A program made the position numbers and the translations under genes. This document shows, one piece after another, positions 51,761 through 60,773 of a stretch of DNA of 64,000 bases. Every line of letters begins with the position of its first letter. Within the stretch, counting starts at the first letter, position 1. The notes below the pieces were generated by a model, which was not told where the DNA came from, searched no databases, and worked only from the letters and a program-made list of their open reading frames with translations. This DNA is from Shuttleworthella satelles DSM 14600 (GTDB taxonomy: Bacteria; Bacillota; Clostridia; Lachnospirales; Lachnospiraceae), in assembly GCF_000160115.1 (NCBI RefSeq), contig NZ_GG665867.1, positions 424,053 to 488,052 of the forward strand, given 5' to 3'.

Positions 51761-53071
51761 ATGTTAAGAAGAAAACTGAGAAAAATCGGAGCGATGGGGC
51801 TTGCCGCAACAATGCTGTTGAGCGGTTGCGGCGGCTCAAAGGGAGGCAACAGTCAGAAGAAGACCGACGAATCCGGCATGAGAGAAATTCACTATTTCGC
51901 ATCCCGAGCCGCTTCGGATGACACCATGGTTGCCCTGCAGGAGGTGACAGAGGCATATAACAAGCAGGGAGGCAAGATTAAGCTGGTGGTCGACAGCAAC
52001 GCGGATCGCTCCTCATATGACCAGAAGCTGCACACCATGATTGCGGGCGGGCAGATGCCGGATATGTTTGATCTGGACGCAACGCCATACGCAAAGGAGC
52101 TGGGGGAACAGGGCAAACTGACCGACATGGATGCCTTCCTGGACGAGATCAAGGAGAAGGACAGTTATATTCCTCTGGCTCTGAATTACGGGAGAACGAC
52201 AGATGGAAAGCTCTATACTCTGCCGTTGGAGTTCTCCACAGAAATGATCTGGTACAATACCGATATGTTCAAGGAAGCAGGTGTGACCCCGCCAAAAACC
52301 CTGGACGAAATGCTTGAGGCCTGTAAGACTCTGAAAGCCAAAGGGTATACGCCTTTTGGAATCGGCGGCGGTGATGGATGGCCCCTGCTTCGCCTTCTGG
52401 CCACCTACCCCTTCCGTATGAGCGGGAATGATTATTTGCAGAAGCTGGCAGCTGGCCAGGCTAAGATGAGCGACCCGGAGGGAAAGGCGGCAAGTGAGTT
52501 TATGGCACAGATAGGCCAGTATTTCCAGCCCGGTTTTTCAACAACAGATGTGGCAACAGGCCTGAATCTCTTTTTGAGCGGGAAATGCGCCATGTATCCG
52601 ACCGGAACCTGGGAACTCAACTATTTTACAGATGCCAAGAGACCAAAGGATCTGAATGTCGATTATTTCTACATGCCGACGATCAAGGATGCCAAGACGC
52701 AGAGCAATGAATACTGGGCCTTCGGAGGAATCGGGCTCTCTGTGAATCCCAATGCCTTTGACCAGGAGTATAAAGACTATCTGACCTATGTGGTCAAGAA
52801 TTACAGTTCCGCTTATTTCGCCCATCAGCATTTAGCGCCGCAGAAGGTGAATGCGGACGATAAGAGCAAGTTTGACCCCCTTTTCCTCAAGGTGATGGAG
52901 GATACGCAGAAGATCGGGGAGACGTCTGCCCGTCCCTGGGATGTCGTCCTGAAAGAGGATGTGGTAGCGACAATTAACAGTAATCTTCCCGGGCTTTGTA
53001 TGGGAGAAGAGACCCCGGAGGCGTTTGAGAAGGCAGTGGATGAGTCCCTGGCGGAAAACACCGGGAAATAG
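51761..53071 (+). CDS. ABC sugar transporter substrate-binding lipoprotein (fructooligosaccharide)
   Basis: A 436-residue family 1 solute-binding lipoprotein. Lipobox LLSGC (Cys about 24) after a twin-basic N terminus, then a Gly/Ser/Lys linker. Typical binding-protein elements include DSNADRSSYDQKLHTMIAGG and PLEFSTEMIWYNTDMFKEAG. ATG at 51761 follows AAAGGAGGAGAGA; an ATG at 51743 precedes that site and is rejected. Placed between two GH32 genes, it probably binds short fructans. Confidence 0.92.
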   Translation: MLRRKLRKIGAMGLAATMLLSGCGGSKGGNSQKKTDESGMREIHYFASRAASDDTMVALQEVTEAYNKQGGKIKLVVDSNADRSSYDQKLHTMIAGGQMPDMFDLDATPYAKELGEQGKLTDMDAFLDEIKEKDSYIPLALNYGRTTDGKLYTLPLEFSTEMIWYNTDMFKEAGVTPPKTLDEMLEACKTLKAKGYTPFGIGGGDGWPLLRLLATYPFRMSGNDYLQKLAAGQAKMSDPEGKAASEFMAQIGQYFQPGFSTTDVATGLNLFLSGKCAMYPTGTWELNYFTDAKRPKDLNVDYFYMPTIKDAKTQSNEYWAFGGIGLSVNPNAFDQEYKDYLTYVVKNYSSAYFAHQHLAPQKVNADDKSKFDPLFLKVMEDTQKIGETSARPWDVVLKEDVVATINSNLPGLCMGEETPEAFEKAVDESLAENTGK

Positions 53072-53238
53072 CAATCGCGTTATGCAGGGCAATTTTTTTT
53101 GTGGATGCAAGATTGTGATCAATCGCAAGATAGATGACTTGTAAAGATTCGATTCTTGCGGACAATAGAATGACTGAGATCAGCCGCCTGCGAGGATAGG
53201 ATCAGAGGCGGCTGATCTGTTATGAGAGTTGGTAATTT

Positions 53239-54111
53239 ATGAAGGTTTTACGAGATAAAAAGGCAATCGCGCTCTTTCTGGTTCCGGCCCTGGTTCTCTA
53301 TACTGTGATGGTGATGGTCCCGATCTTAGGATCAGCTTACTACAGCCTCCTGCACTGGGATGGGCTCGGTGACAAGGTCTTTGTCGGTCTGGAGAATTTC
53401 AGAAAGCTCTTTGGGGATGAAATCTTTCGCAGGGCATTTTTCAACAACATGATCTATGTGGTGATCGTCATGGTCATGCAGCTTGGCATTGGCTTTACGA
53501 TCGCAGTTCTTCTGACCTATTTGAAGAAGGGCAGAGGATTTATTCAAACGGTCTACTATATTCCCTCTGTCATCACGGTGATTGCCATCGCCCAACTCTT
53601 CACCAGCTTTTATTCTTATGAGCCCATGGGTCTGTTCAATCTTTTCCGCAGGGCTCTGGGGATGGCGCCAATTGCCTTTTTGAGCGATTACAAGTCGGTT
53701 CTTCCGGCAGTCGCCGCGGTGGAAGGATGGCAGTATATCGGCATTTATATGATTATCTTCTATTCCGCCCTGGTGTCTGTCTCGCCTGATATTTTAGAGG
53801 CGGCTCGCATCGATGGGGCGACGGAGCTGCAGATCCTCTTTAAAATACGGATTCCATCGATCGCCAATGTCATTATGCTCTCCTGCATCTTAAGCCTGGT
53901 GGGCGCTCTGCGGGGATTTGCGGCGCCGATGAATATGACAAAGGGAGGCCCCAATCACAGATCGGAGATTCTTGCAACCTACATGTATAAGAAGGCATTT
54001 ACCAGCAGAGACTATGGATATGGAAGCGCGATCGCAGTGGTGATTGTCATTTTAAGTATCGTCGGAGTGCTTCTGATCAGCCGCTACATGGACCGGGAAG
54101 AAGAGGATTAA
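53239..54111 (+). CDS. ABC sugar transporter permease (MsmF-like)
   Basis: A 290-residue six-helix permease of the fructooligosaccharide importer. The EAA docking loop is EAARIDGATELQILFKIRIP (about 192-211). The start ATG has a weak upstream GAGAGTTGG. A 167-base gap without gene separates it from the binding protein, which often allows lower permease expression. Confidence 0.92.
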   Translation: MKVLRDKKAIALFLVPALVLYTVMVMVPILGSAYYSLLHWDGLGDKVFVGLENFRKLFGDEIFRRAFFNNMIYVVIVMVMQLGIGFTIAVLLTYLKKGRGFIQTVYYIPSVITVIAIAQLFTSFYSYEPMGLFNLFRRALGMAPIAFLSDYKSVLPAVAAVEGWQYIGIYMIIFYSALVSVSPDILEAARIDGATELQILFKIRIPSIANVIMLSCILSLVGALRGFAAPMNMTKGGPNHRSEILATYMYKKAFTSRDYGYGSAIAVVIVILSIVGVLLISRYMDREEED

Positions 54112-54123
54112 GGAGGAGAGAGC

Positions 54124-54963
54124 ATGCACTATTTATTTCGGAAAAGAGCGAAGAAGAGCCTTTACTGGATTGTTATGATCGCCTTCCTGGTCATTCAGGC
54201 TTATCCGATTCTCTGGCTTCTGCTGGCAGCCTTTCGCTCCAACCGGGAGCTTCTGACAGAACCCTTCTCCTGGCCCCATGAATTGACCCTGGAGAACTTT
54301 ATAAAGATTTTTGAGGGCAGTCATGTCCTGACCTATATCAAGAACAGCGCTATCATCTCCGTAATCTCTCTTGTATTCATTGTTTTTTTGAGCTCTATGG
54401 CGTCATTTGCCATTGCCAAGATGAAGTTCATGGGGAGAAAAAAGATCTACCGCTATTTTCTGATCGGTCTGACCATTCCCTATGCGGTAACCCTGATTCC
54501 GCTCTTTACCATGTTCTCGCGGGTTGGTCTGATCGATCACCGACTCAGTGTGATCCTGCCTCTTCTGGCCTTTCAGCTGCCGGTTTCGATCATGCTTTTC
54601 ACGAATTTCTATCGTTTTATTCCAGATGAGGTGATTGAGGCGGCCATCATCGACGGATCAAGCATTTATGGGGTTTATACGAAGATTATTATGCCCCTTT
54701 CTCTGAATACGATTCTCACCGTGGTCGCCATGAATTTTATCACGGTGTGGAATGACTATACCTTCAGCCTGGTATTCATTAACAGCACAGCATTGAAGAC
54801 CGTATCACTCGGACTGACGGATTTTATCGGCCCCCGTGGACTCAAGGACTGGGGCGCTACCTATGCGGCGATAGCGACTTCTATCTTGCCGACGCTGCTC
54901 CTCTATTTCGGACTCAATAAGAAGATCACGTCAGGCATGACATTGGGGGCAGTGAAGTCATGA
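54124..54963 (+). CDS. ABC sugar transporter permease (MsmG-like)
   Basis: A 279-residue six-helix permease with EAA loop EAAIIDGSSIYGVYTKIIMP (about 179-198). It forms the channel with the preceding permease. Ribosome binding site AAGGAGGAGAG. Its stop codon overlaps the next start (ATGA), so translation of the second GH32 enzyme is coupled to it. Confidence 0.92.
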   Translation: MHYLFRKRAKKSLYWIVMIAFLVIQAYPILWLLLAAFRSNRELLTEPFSWPHELTLENFIKIFEGSHVLTYIKNSAIISVISLVFIVFLSSMASFAIAKMKFMGRKKIYRYFLIGLTIPYAVTLIPLFTMFSRVGLIDHRLSVILPLLAFQLPVSIMLFTNFYRFIPDEVIEAAIIDGSSIYGVYTKIIMPLSLNTILTVVAMNFITVWNDYTFSLVFINSTALKTVSLGLTDFIGPRGLKDWGATYAAIATSILPTLLLYFGLNKKITSGMTLGAVKS

Positions 54964-56414
54964 GAGAACAAGCCTGTATTACCCGTCCCCGATGGCATTT
55001 TGCCCTCCAAAAGGGATGGATCAATGATCCAAATGGCCTGGTATGGTTTCACGGGAAATACCACCTCTATTTTCAATGCAATCCTCATAGTAATCAGTGG
55101 GATAAAATGCACTGGGGGCATGCAGTGAGTCAGGATCTGATTCACTGGGAGGAGTATCAGCCGGTCCTGTTTCCGGAGGAGATCTATGAGAATGATCAGA
55201 GGGGAGGCTGTTTCTCAGGCTCAGTCATTGAGCACGAGGGAAGACTGTATGCATTTTATACGGCCGTGGCCAGAGACGCGGAAAGCGGGCTGATCCGTTC
55301 TCAGCAATGTCTGGCCTGGTCAGACGACGGGTATCAATTCAAGAAATACCAGAAAAATCCCATTATCCCGGAGAGTCCGTCCGGCAGCAGTGATTTTCGA
55401 GATCCCAAGGTTATTTTCCACAAGGATCGCTGGCAGATGCTGGTGGGGGGGACGAGCGGCAGCGCCTCTGACATGACGAGCCATGGCCGCATATATCTCT
55501 ATCATTCCAAAGATCTGACGCACTGGGAATATGACGGGATCCTCTATGAGGGGGAAGATGGAGAGGGGACGATGTTTGAGTGCCCGGATCTCTTTGAATT
55601 GAATGGGAAATGGATCATCACTGCATCTCCGATGAATCGGACGGATTTTCTGCCTACGGTATACATGGTCGGGGCCTTGAGCTTTAAAAACTGCCTGTTC
55701 TGTAAAGAGGGGAGCGGAACACTAGACTTTGGTCCCCACTACTACGCGTCACAGACCTATCATGATCGCTATGGCCATCTTCTTTCCATCGCCTGGCTGG
55801 GGGGCTGGGAGTGGATGCCCTGGATTGAGGATCATGGTCCGTCAGAGACAGAGGGGTATCGGGGACTCATGTCCTGCCCCCGCCTCTTGTCGATAAGAAA
55901 GGACGGGCGGTTGGAGATGAAGCCAATTCGTCCGATAGAGATGACCGGGGACCTGTGTGTGAGAAAGATACCGATGAATGGGTCTTTGGAGATCGCGAGC
56001 GCGAACACGGGGAAACAATCTCTATACCTGCACGGTCAGATCTCACGAAAAAAATCGGTTCGTTCGATTTCCTTTACATTTCGTGATGATGGCGGTCACA
56101 TGATATCTCTGACACTTGATTTTCTCTTTGGAAATATTATTCGGGACTATCACAGGGCAGATCCATGGAGCCGAAGTGGAGTGAAGATTTACCAGGCCGA
56201 AATCGAGGGCAAAGAGGAGATTCCATTTGACATAATTTATGATGGGAATGCCCTGGAAATTTGTCTTTTCGAGGGAGACTATCATGTTACTTCAATGCTG
56301 TATCCGACAAAGAGCAACCTGCGGATTTCGCTTGAAAGCAAGGGGGGAGGATGCAGTCTGTCCTGGGAGGAAGCACGAGAGCCCGGGAGGGAAGTACAAA
56401 ATCTGGGTGAATGA
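54960..56414 (+). CDS. GH32 beta-fructofuranosidase (sucrose-6-phosphate hydrolase/fructosidase type)
   Basis: A 484-residue cytoplasmic GH32 enzyme with the classical motifs: WINDPNG (20-26, nucleophile Asp23), FRDPKV (146-151, Asp148) and FECPDLF with acid/base Glu207. A C-terminal beta-sandwich domain follows from about 345. It cleaves terminal beta-fructosyl bonds of sucrose or short fructans; because uptake is by an ABC system, unphosphorylated oligosaccharides are the more likely substrate. Overlaps the permease gene by four bases. Fructokinase follows. Confidence 0.93.
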   Translation: MREQACITRPRWHFALQKGWINDPNGLVWFHGKYHLYFQCNPHSNQWDKMHWGHAVSQDLIHWEEYQPVLFPEEIYENDQRGGCFSGSVIEHEGRLYAFYTAVARDAESGLIRSQQCLAWSDDGYQFKKYQKNPIIPESPSGSSDFRDPKVIFHKDRWQMLVGGTSGSASDMTSHGRIYLYHSKDLTHWEYDGILYEGEDGEGTMFECPDLFELNGKWIITASPMNRTDFLPTVYMVGALSFKNCLFCKEGSGTLDFGPHYYASQTYHDRYGHLLSIAWLGGWEWMPWIEDHGPSETEGYRGLMSCPRLLSIRKDGRLEMKPIRPIEMTGDLCVRKIPMNGSLEIASANTGKQSLYLHGQISRKKSVRSISFTFRDDGGHMISLTLDFLFGNIIRDYHRADPWSRSGVKIYQAEIEGKEEIPFDIIYDGNALEICLFEGDYHVTSMLYPTKSNLRISLESKGGGCSLSWEEAREPGREVQNLGE

Positions 56415-56531
56415 TGCGCAACAGATGTTCGGAGATTCCTTAGAAGGGGTACAATAAGATTATGAGAGAGGAGGGAAAGGCTGTTGTTATGAAAGAGAAG
56501 GGGAAGGCTGTCTGGAAGAGGAGATTCTGTC

Positions 56532-57548
56532 ATGAAACAGTATGATGTAACAGCCCTGGGTGAATTGCTGATTGATTTCACAGAGAACGGGCTTTCCGAG
56601 CAGGGGAATCCCCTTCTGGAGGCCAACCCCGGAGGGGCTCCCTGCAACGTGCTGGCCATGCTGGCCAAGTATGGGCGCAGGACGGCGTTTATCGGCAAGG
56701 TGGGCGAGGACGCCTTCGGCCGGAAGCTGGCAGGGATTCTCGCGGAGTGCGGGATTGATACCGAGGGGCTCTGCTTTGATCCTCAGGTTCATACCACGCT
56801 GGCTTTTGTGCACAAGTTGGCCGACGGGGACCGGGACTTTTCCTTTTATCGCAATCCGGGGGCGGACATGATGCTGTCAGTCGCGGATGTCAGGAAAGAC
56901 CTGATCCGGCAGAGTCGGATCTTTCACTTCGGGACCCTTTCCATGACAGACCCGGGCTGCAGGCAGGCGACGGAGGCGGCCATTGGGCTGGCGAAAGAGT
57001 CGGAGGCTCTGATTTCCTTTGATCCCAACCTGCGGCCGCCCCTCTGGAGGGACCTGGCAGAGGCTAAGGAAGCCATCTTATATGGAATCAGCCAGTGCCA
57101 TGTTCTGAAAATTTCCGATAATGAAATCGAATTTATCACAGGAATGCAGGACTATGACCGTGCGGCCAGGTCTCTGCAGGATCAGTTTTATACGAAGCTG
57201 ATCTGCGTCACCTTAGGAGAGGAGGGCAGCAGGGCCTATTACGGAGATCAGGTAGTCTGCGCCGATCCCTATCCGGCGGATCAGGTCGTTGACACAACCG
57301 GAGCGGGGGACACCTTTACAGGTTCTATGCTGAACTTTCTTCTGGAGAGGGCAGATCAAAAGAATACTGGAGCGGACGGATTGCAGGAGGAAGGAACAGG
57401 AGTTCTTCTAGAGGATCTTGAGGCTGATGAATTAGAGCGGATGCTTAAGAGAGCCAATGCGGGAGCATCTTTGATTGTCAGGAGAAGAGGGGCTCTGCGC
57501 ATGATGCCGGAGCCGGAGGAAATTACGGCTCTCTGTGGGGAAAAGTAG
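56532..57548 (+). CDS. scrK: PfkB-family fructokinase
   Basis: A 338-residue ribokinase-like sugar kinase, which phosphorylates the fructose released by the two GH32 enzymes. Features are the N-terminal LGELLIDFTENG (8-19), the GG pair in NPGGAPCNVLAMLAKYGR, and the catalytic DTTGAGDTF (254-262, Asp260 the base). An extra hydrophilic insert (about 275-300, DQKNTGADGLQEEGTGVLLE) is longer than usual. ATG lies after AAGAGGAGATTCTGTC. Last gene of the fructan locus. Confidence 0.92.
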   Translation: MKQYDVTALGELLIDFTENGLSEQGNPLLEANPGGAPCNVLAMLAKYGRRTAFIGKVGEDAFGRKLAGILAECGIDTEGLCFDPQVHTTLAFVHKLADGDRDFSFYRNPGADMMLSVADVRKDLIRQSRIFHFGTLSMTDPGCRQATEAAIGLAKESEALISFDPNLRPPLWRDLAEAKEAILYGISQCHVLKISDNEIEFITGMQDYDRAARSLQDQFYTKLICVTLGEEGSRAYYGDQVVCADPYPADQVVDTTGAGDTFTGSMLNFLLERADQKNTGADGLQEEGTGVLLEDLEADELERMLKRANAGASLIVRRRGALRMMPEPEEITALCGEK

Positions 57549-57615
57549 GAATCGGGTGTCCGGTGCCAGCTCTTTTTTATGCTTATGCCTTGGTCGCGTA
57601 AAAACCATAAAGTAG

Positions 57616-57905
57616 GGCAGTCTTTGGTTGACGAACCAGTCAAACCCGGTTCCCTTGTCGCCCGTTCATATAGAAAATATCGCCGCCGCCCTCGAGACTG
57701 TCCGGGCCAAGCTCTGGCAGATAAGTGCTGATTTGCCCGGCTTTTATATTACGGCATCGGTCAGCTTCATCTTACGTAGGATGAGTTCTGGCTGATGCCT
57801 TTCGGTCTGTTTATGGATTTGTGGGAGTGCCACAGACAGTATAACGTCATCTCCAAACCGAAACAGAATTTGACCATTGATGAAATTATCCCCTATGGAA
57901 TCTGA
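57616..57905 (+). pseudogene. Phage tail-module protein remnant (frameshifted)
   Basis: Two overlapping frames join into one protein end: IENIAAALETVRAKLWQISA then FYITASVSFILRRM, and after a one-base shift at about 57783 EFWLMPFGLFMDLWECHRQ and NLTIDEIIPYGI. The last part resembles small proteins coded just before the tape measure protein in clostridial siphophages. No ribosome binding site or start remains. The function is by recollection of phage gene order, not by search. Nothing else is seen in 57549-57615. Confidence 0.5.
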
Positions 57906-57924
57906 AACGTATCGGAGATTTTAA

Positions 57925-58045
57925 CCTCGCACTTAGTCCGTTTCCGGCGAAACTTCTTTGTGAATTTGTCTTGTGACCTTGATGTTTTTCAAAAATCGTG
58001 ATATACCAACATAGAAGTTTGGACGGTTTCGTCATAAGTGCGAGG
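57925..58045. repeat. Inverted repeat upstream of the DUF4143 ATPase gene
   Basis: CCTCGCACTTA (57925-57935) is repeated inverted as TAAGTGCGAGG (58035-58045); inside these, AAACTTCT and AGAAGTTT are also symmetric, so the arms are about 33 nt with a divergent centre. A third, weaker relative (AGAAGTTCGGACG) lies at 59420 beyond the ATPase gene. It could be an insertion boundary or a promoter structure. Confidence 0.55.
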
Positions 58046-58053
58046 TGAAACGC

Positions 58054-59340
58054 ATGGTTAAACGCATGGTTAAACGAGATTCCTATATAAACCGACTGAT
58101 CCACAGTATGTGGAACAGTGAGATAAAAGTCATCACAGGTATACGCAGGTGCGGCAAGTCCGTACTGCTTTTCGATCTGTTTTTCGAGTATCTTCTTTCG
58201 CAGAACGTTTCGGAAGATCATATTTTGAAAATCGAACTGGATCAGCGGCGGTATTATAAGTTCAGAAATCCAATTACTCTGTGCGAATATGTAGAAAGCA
58301 CCGTCCGGGACAGAAAGGATGAAAAATTTTATCTGTTCATTGATGAGGTGCAACTCACCACGAAAGTGGCGGACAAGGAAAATGGCGGCATCGAGGTTAC
58401 CATCTACGATATGCTGAACGAACTCAAGGCATATAAAAACCTTGACGTTTATGTCACAGGCAGCAATTCCAAAGGGTTGTCGAAAGACATTGCCACTGAG
58501 TTCCGCGGGCGCGCTACGCAGATTCATGTGTTCCCGCTGTCATTTGCAGAGTTCTATTCTGCCGTGGGCGGTGACGAGCGAAAAGCACTGGATACCTATA
58601 TGCTTTACGGCGGTATGCCGAGACTTTTAGCACTGGAGGATGACAAGGACAAGAAGGATTATCTGACCTCCCTCTATAGCGAACTGTACGTCAAGGATAT
58701 CGTGGAGCGAAACGGCATCGAGCGCGAGGATGTTCTGAATGACATTCTGGATTTCCTTGCTTCGCAGATCAGTTCGCTGACAAATCCGACCAATATTGCA
58801 AACGCCATTTCGTCCATGAAAAATGAGAAAGTCAATCCTGCAATGGTTTCAAATTATGTGCAGTATATGATCGACTCTTTCCTCGTTTTAATGGCAAAGC
58901 GGTATGATGTCAAGGGAAAGACCTACTTTAAGTATCCGAACAAGTACTACTATACAGATATCGGGCTTCGGAATGCACGGATGAATTACCGCCAGTATGA
59001 TCCCGGTCATATCATGGAAAACATGATTTACAATGAACTTTTGCGGTGCGGATATTCCGTTGATGTCGGTGTGGTTTGTGACCGCACAGGAGACAGTAAG
59101 GTTCAGAAGGAGATCGACTTTGTGGTAAACGACGCGGACAAGAAAATCTATATTCAGTCCGCTTTCCGCATGGATACCGATAAAAAAGAGTCCTCAGAGC
59201 TGTCATCGCTGATGCTTACCAAGGACTTTTTCAAAAAGATCATTGTCCGTATGGATGTGCCACACAATTTTTATGACGACAACGGCATCTTCCACTGTAA
59301 CCTGATCGATCTGCTGCTTGGTCGTGTAGAATTGTTCTGA
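58054..59340 (+). CDS. AAA_14 / DUF4143 ATP-binding protein
   Basis: A 428-residue ATPase of the AAA_14 plus DUF4143 type. Walker A ITGIRRCGKSVL (about 26-37), Walker B FYLFIDEVQ (about 91-99), sensor-like VTGSNS (about 133-138); the C-terminal part has a nuclease-like pattern with KEIDFVV (about 350-356). Members are widespread and mostly without known function. ATG at 58054 is eight bases after GAGG; a GTG nine bases earlier and an ATG at 58066 are alternatives, in a 12-bp duplication. It is lodged between phage-tail remnants, so it was probably acquired by transfer. Confidence 0.88.
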   Translation: MVKRMVKRDSYINRLIHSMWNSEIKVITGIRRCGKSVLLFDLFFEYLLSQNVSEDHILKIELDQRRYYKFRNPITLCEYVESTVRDRKDEKFYLFIDEVQLTTKVADKENGGIEVTIYDMLNELKAYKNLDVYVTGSNSKGLSKDIATEFRGRATQIHVFPLSFAEFYSAVGGDERKALDTYMLYGGMPRLLALEDDKDKKDYLTSLYSELYVKDIVERNGIEREDVLNDILDFLASQISSLTNPTNIANAISSMKNEKVNPAMVSNYVQYMIDSFLVLMAKRYDVKGKTYFKYPNKYYYTDIGLRNARMNYRQYDPGHIMENMIYNELLRCGYSVDVGVVCDRTGDSKVQKEIDFVVNDADKKIYIQSAFRMDTDKKESSELSSLMLTKDFFKKIIVRMDVPHNFYDDNGIFHCNLIDLLLGRVELF

Positions 59341-59361
59341 CAAAATAACTCATATATTTAC

Positions 59362-59392
59362 AAGGAGTGACCTTTCGGGGCCGCTCCTTTTT
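59362..59392 (+). terminator. Terminator after the first DUF4143 gene
   Basis: AAGGAG pairs with CTCCTT around an imperfect inner stem and is followed by TTTTT. Confidence 0.65.
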
Positions 59393-59399
59393 CATATCA

Positions 59400-59550
59400 T
59401 CAGGCACACTCTCTTACCGAGAAGTTCGGACGTTTTTGCACCAAATTCTCGATGAAAGGGCGCTTTTTCATGCCAACTACAAGGAGGTGACGGTGCATGG
59501 TTGACAATTTCGGTCTGAAGATCGGCTTGGGGGCGAGAAGGAATTCAAAA
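59400..59550 (+). pseudogene. Remnant of phage tape measure protein start and preceding small gene
   Basis: ATG at 59497 after AAGGAGGTGACGGTGC reads MVDNFGLKIGL and, after a small deletion at about 59530, GEKEFKK. This matches the common N terminus of clostridial phage tape measure proteins. The preceding frame ends YKEVTVHG, overlapping the ATG as in phage tails. The rest of the tape measure gene is lost. Confidence 0.55.
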
Positions 59551-59651
59551 AACCACGAGGCAATCATCAGCCATTGCTGAAATTTTGAGGATAAATAGGG
59601 AAAGAGTTATCATAAAGTAAGGAATATTTGAATTTGAAGGAGGTAATCATA

Positions 59652-59966
59652 GTGAATGAATTTAACGAATTTATTCGTGAGGTTTTTTCTGCAGCAGGTG
59701 ATATTGTCATAAAATCCATGATGGGCGGATATCTTGTATACCTCAATGGCAGACTGATAGGTGATATTTGTGATAATGAACTGTTTTTAAAGAGAACGCC
59801 GACAACTGATAAACTTCTTGCAGACTCAGAATTGCGTTATCCCTATGAAGGTTCAAAGACATTGATGTATGTATTCGACAGATTTGAGGATACGGATTTG
59901 ATTACAGAACTTCTGGATGGTATGTATGCAGAACTGCCCGAAAAGAAACCCAAGAAAGCTAAATGA
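59652..59966 (+). CDS. TfoX N-terminal domain protein
   Basis: A 104-residue single-domain protein of the TfoX_N/YjhX-like family: VIKSMMGGYLVYLNGRLIGD and NELFLKRTPT match the core. In Haemophilus and Vibrio TfoX activates competence genes, but stand-alone TfoX_N proteins in Firmicutes have no proven role. The chosen start is GTG at 59652, nine bases after AAGGAGG. Its lysine-rich end (PEKKPKKAK) is notable. The region is AT-rich compared with the rest of the window. Confidence 0.8.
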   Translation: MNEFNEFIREVFSAAGDIVIKSMMGGYLVYLNGRLIGDICDNELFLKRTPTTDKLLADSELRYPYEGSKTLMYVFDRFEDTDLITELLDGMYAELPEKKPKKAK

Positions 59967-59969
59967 GAC

Positions 59970-60660
59970 AGGCAATCTGATGAAATCAACGAAAAGAAAG
60001 TAACTCAACTATCCGGATATTCGTATTCTATGTTCAGTGTCCTACTTGCAACCACATATAGGGATTTATTCAGTCAAAAAGACAGGATGAGGTAGTTAAG
60101 GACAATGAGCTTACAAGGGAGCTAATGGGAAAATACATTGACTTTGTTCTATGTGAGGGGAACATCGTTCAGAAAATCATATGGAAATAGACGCATGGGA
60201 GAGAGAAATCACTCTCTTTTAACCTGTTTCAAGTGTTTATACACATCTCCGGGTTTGAACGAAATTATAAAACTCGAAATAAAAAGGTGGAAATCCACCT
60301 GAATTATTCTTGAGAGGTAGCTATATGATAATTAAACGAGATTATTATCTATATTAAAAAGATTGTGATTGTAAGGAAGCACATTATTCCTAAACATGAT
60401 AATGATGGTATTTTATACATTGGAGCAGAGGATTTTTTGCTTAATGAGGCAATCATAGATTTATAAAAATATTTTGTGTCATTCGCTTGACACGAGAGGG
60501 GACTGACTGAAGAATAGCGGTAAAGTTTTTGCTGCCGTTGTAGTGGGGGCTTAAAAAGTACGTCCCTGAAATTGTCAAAGGGATCCGTAAGATTCGGAAA
60601 GGCTGAGGAGATAAAGCGCTCCTGCACAGTTTTTAATATCATGTGAGAATAAATACCTGG
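59970..60660. other. Intergenic, decayed stretch without intact gene
   Basis: Only short frames are present, several with protein-like ends (for example MGKYIDFVLCEGNIVQKIIW near 60126 and NDGILYIGAEDFLLNEAIID near 60402). I cannot name their families. AGGTGG/CCACCT at 60285-60300 gives a minus-strand terminator with Ts. Confidence 0.5.
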
Positions 60661-60663
60661 TTA

Positions 60664-60739
60664 AATTCGTCTAATTCAAAATTTTAGTTTGGATCAGACG
60701 AATTATTCTGTTGAAAAAATAAATCAGATCGACTATACT
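60664..60739 (+). promoter_or_regulatory. Strong promoter with upstream inverted repeat for the second DUF4143 gene
   Basis: TTGAAA (60711-60716), a 17-base spacer and TATACT (60734-60739). AATTCGTCT (60664-60672) and AGACGAATT (60696-60704) form an inverted repeat just upstream, and ATTAGAC recurs after the promoter; this may be a regulator site. Confidence 0.65.
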
Positions 60740-60773
60740 AAAATCAAAATTTAAATTAGACATAGGAGCTGGT

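Noticed and set aside
60349-60642. 97-codon minus-strand frame in the AT-rich gap
   Set aside because: No domain, odd composition, and protein-like fragments lie on the other strand; treated as decayed sequence.
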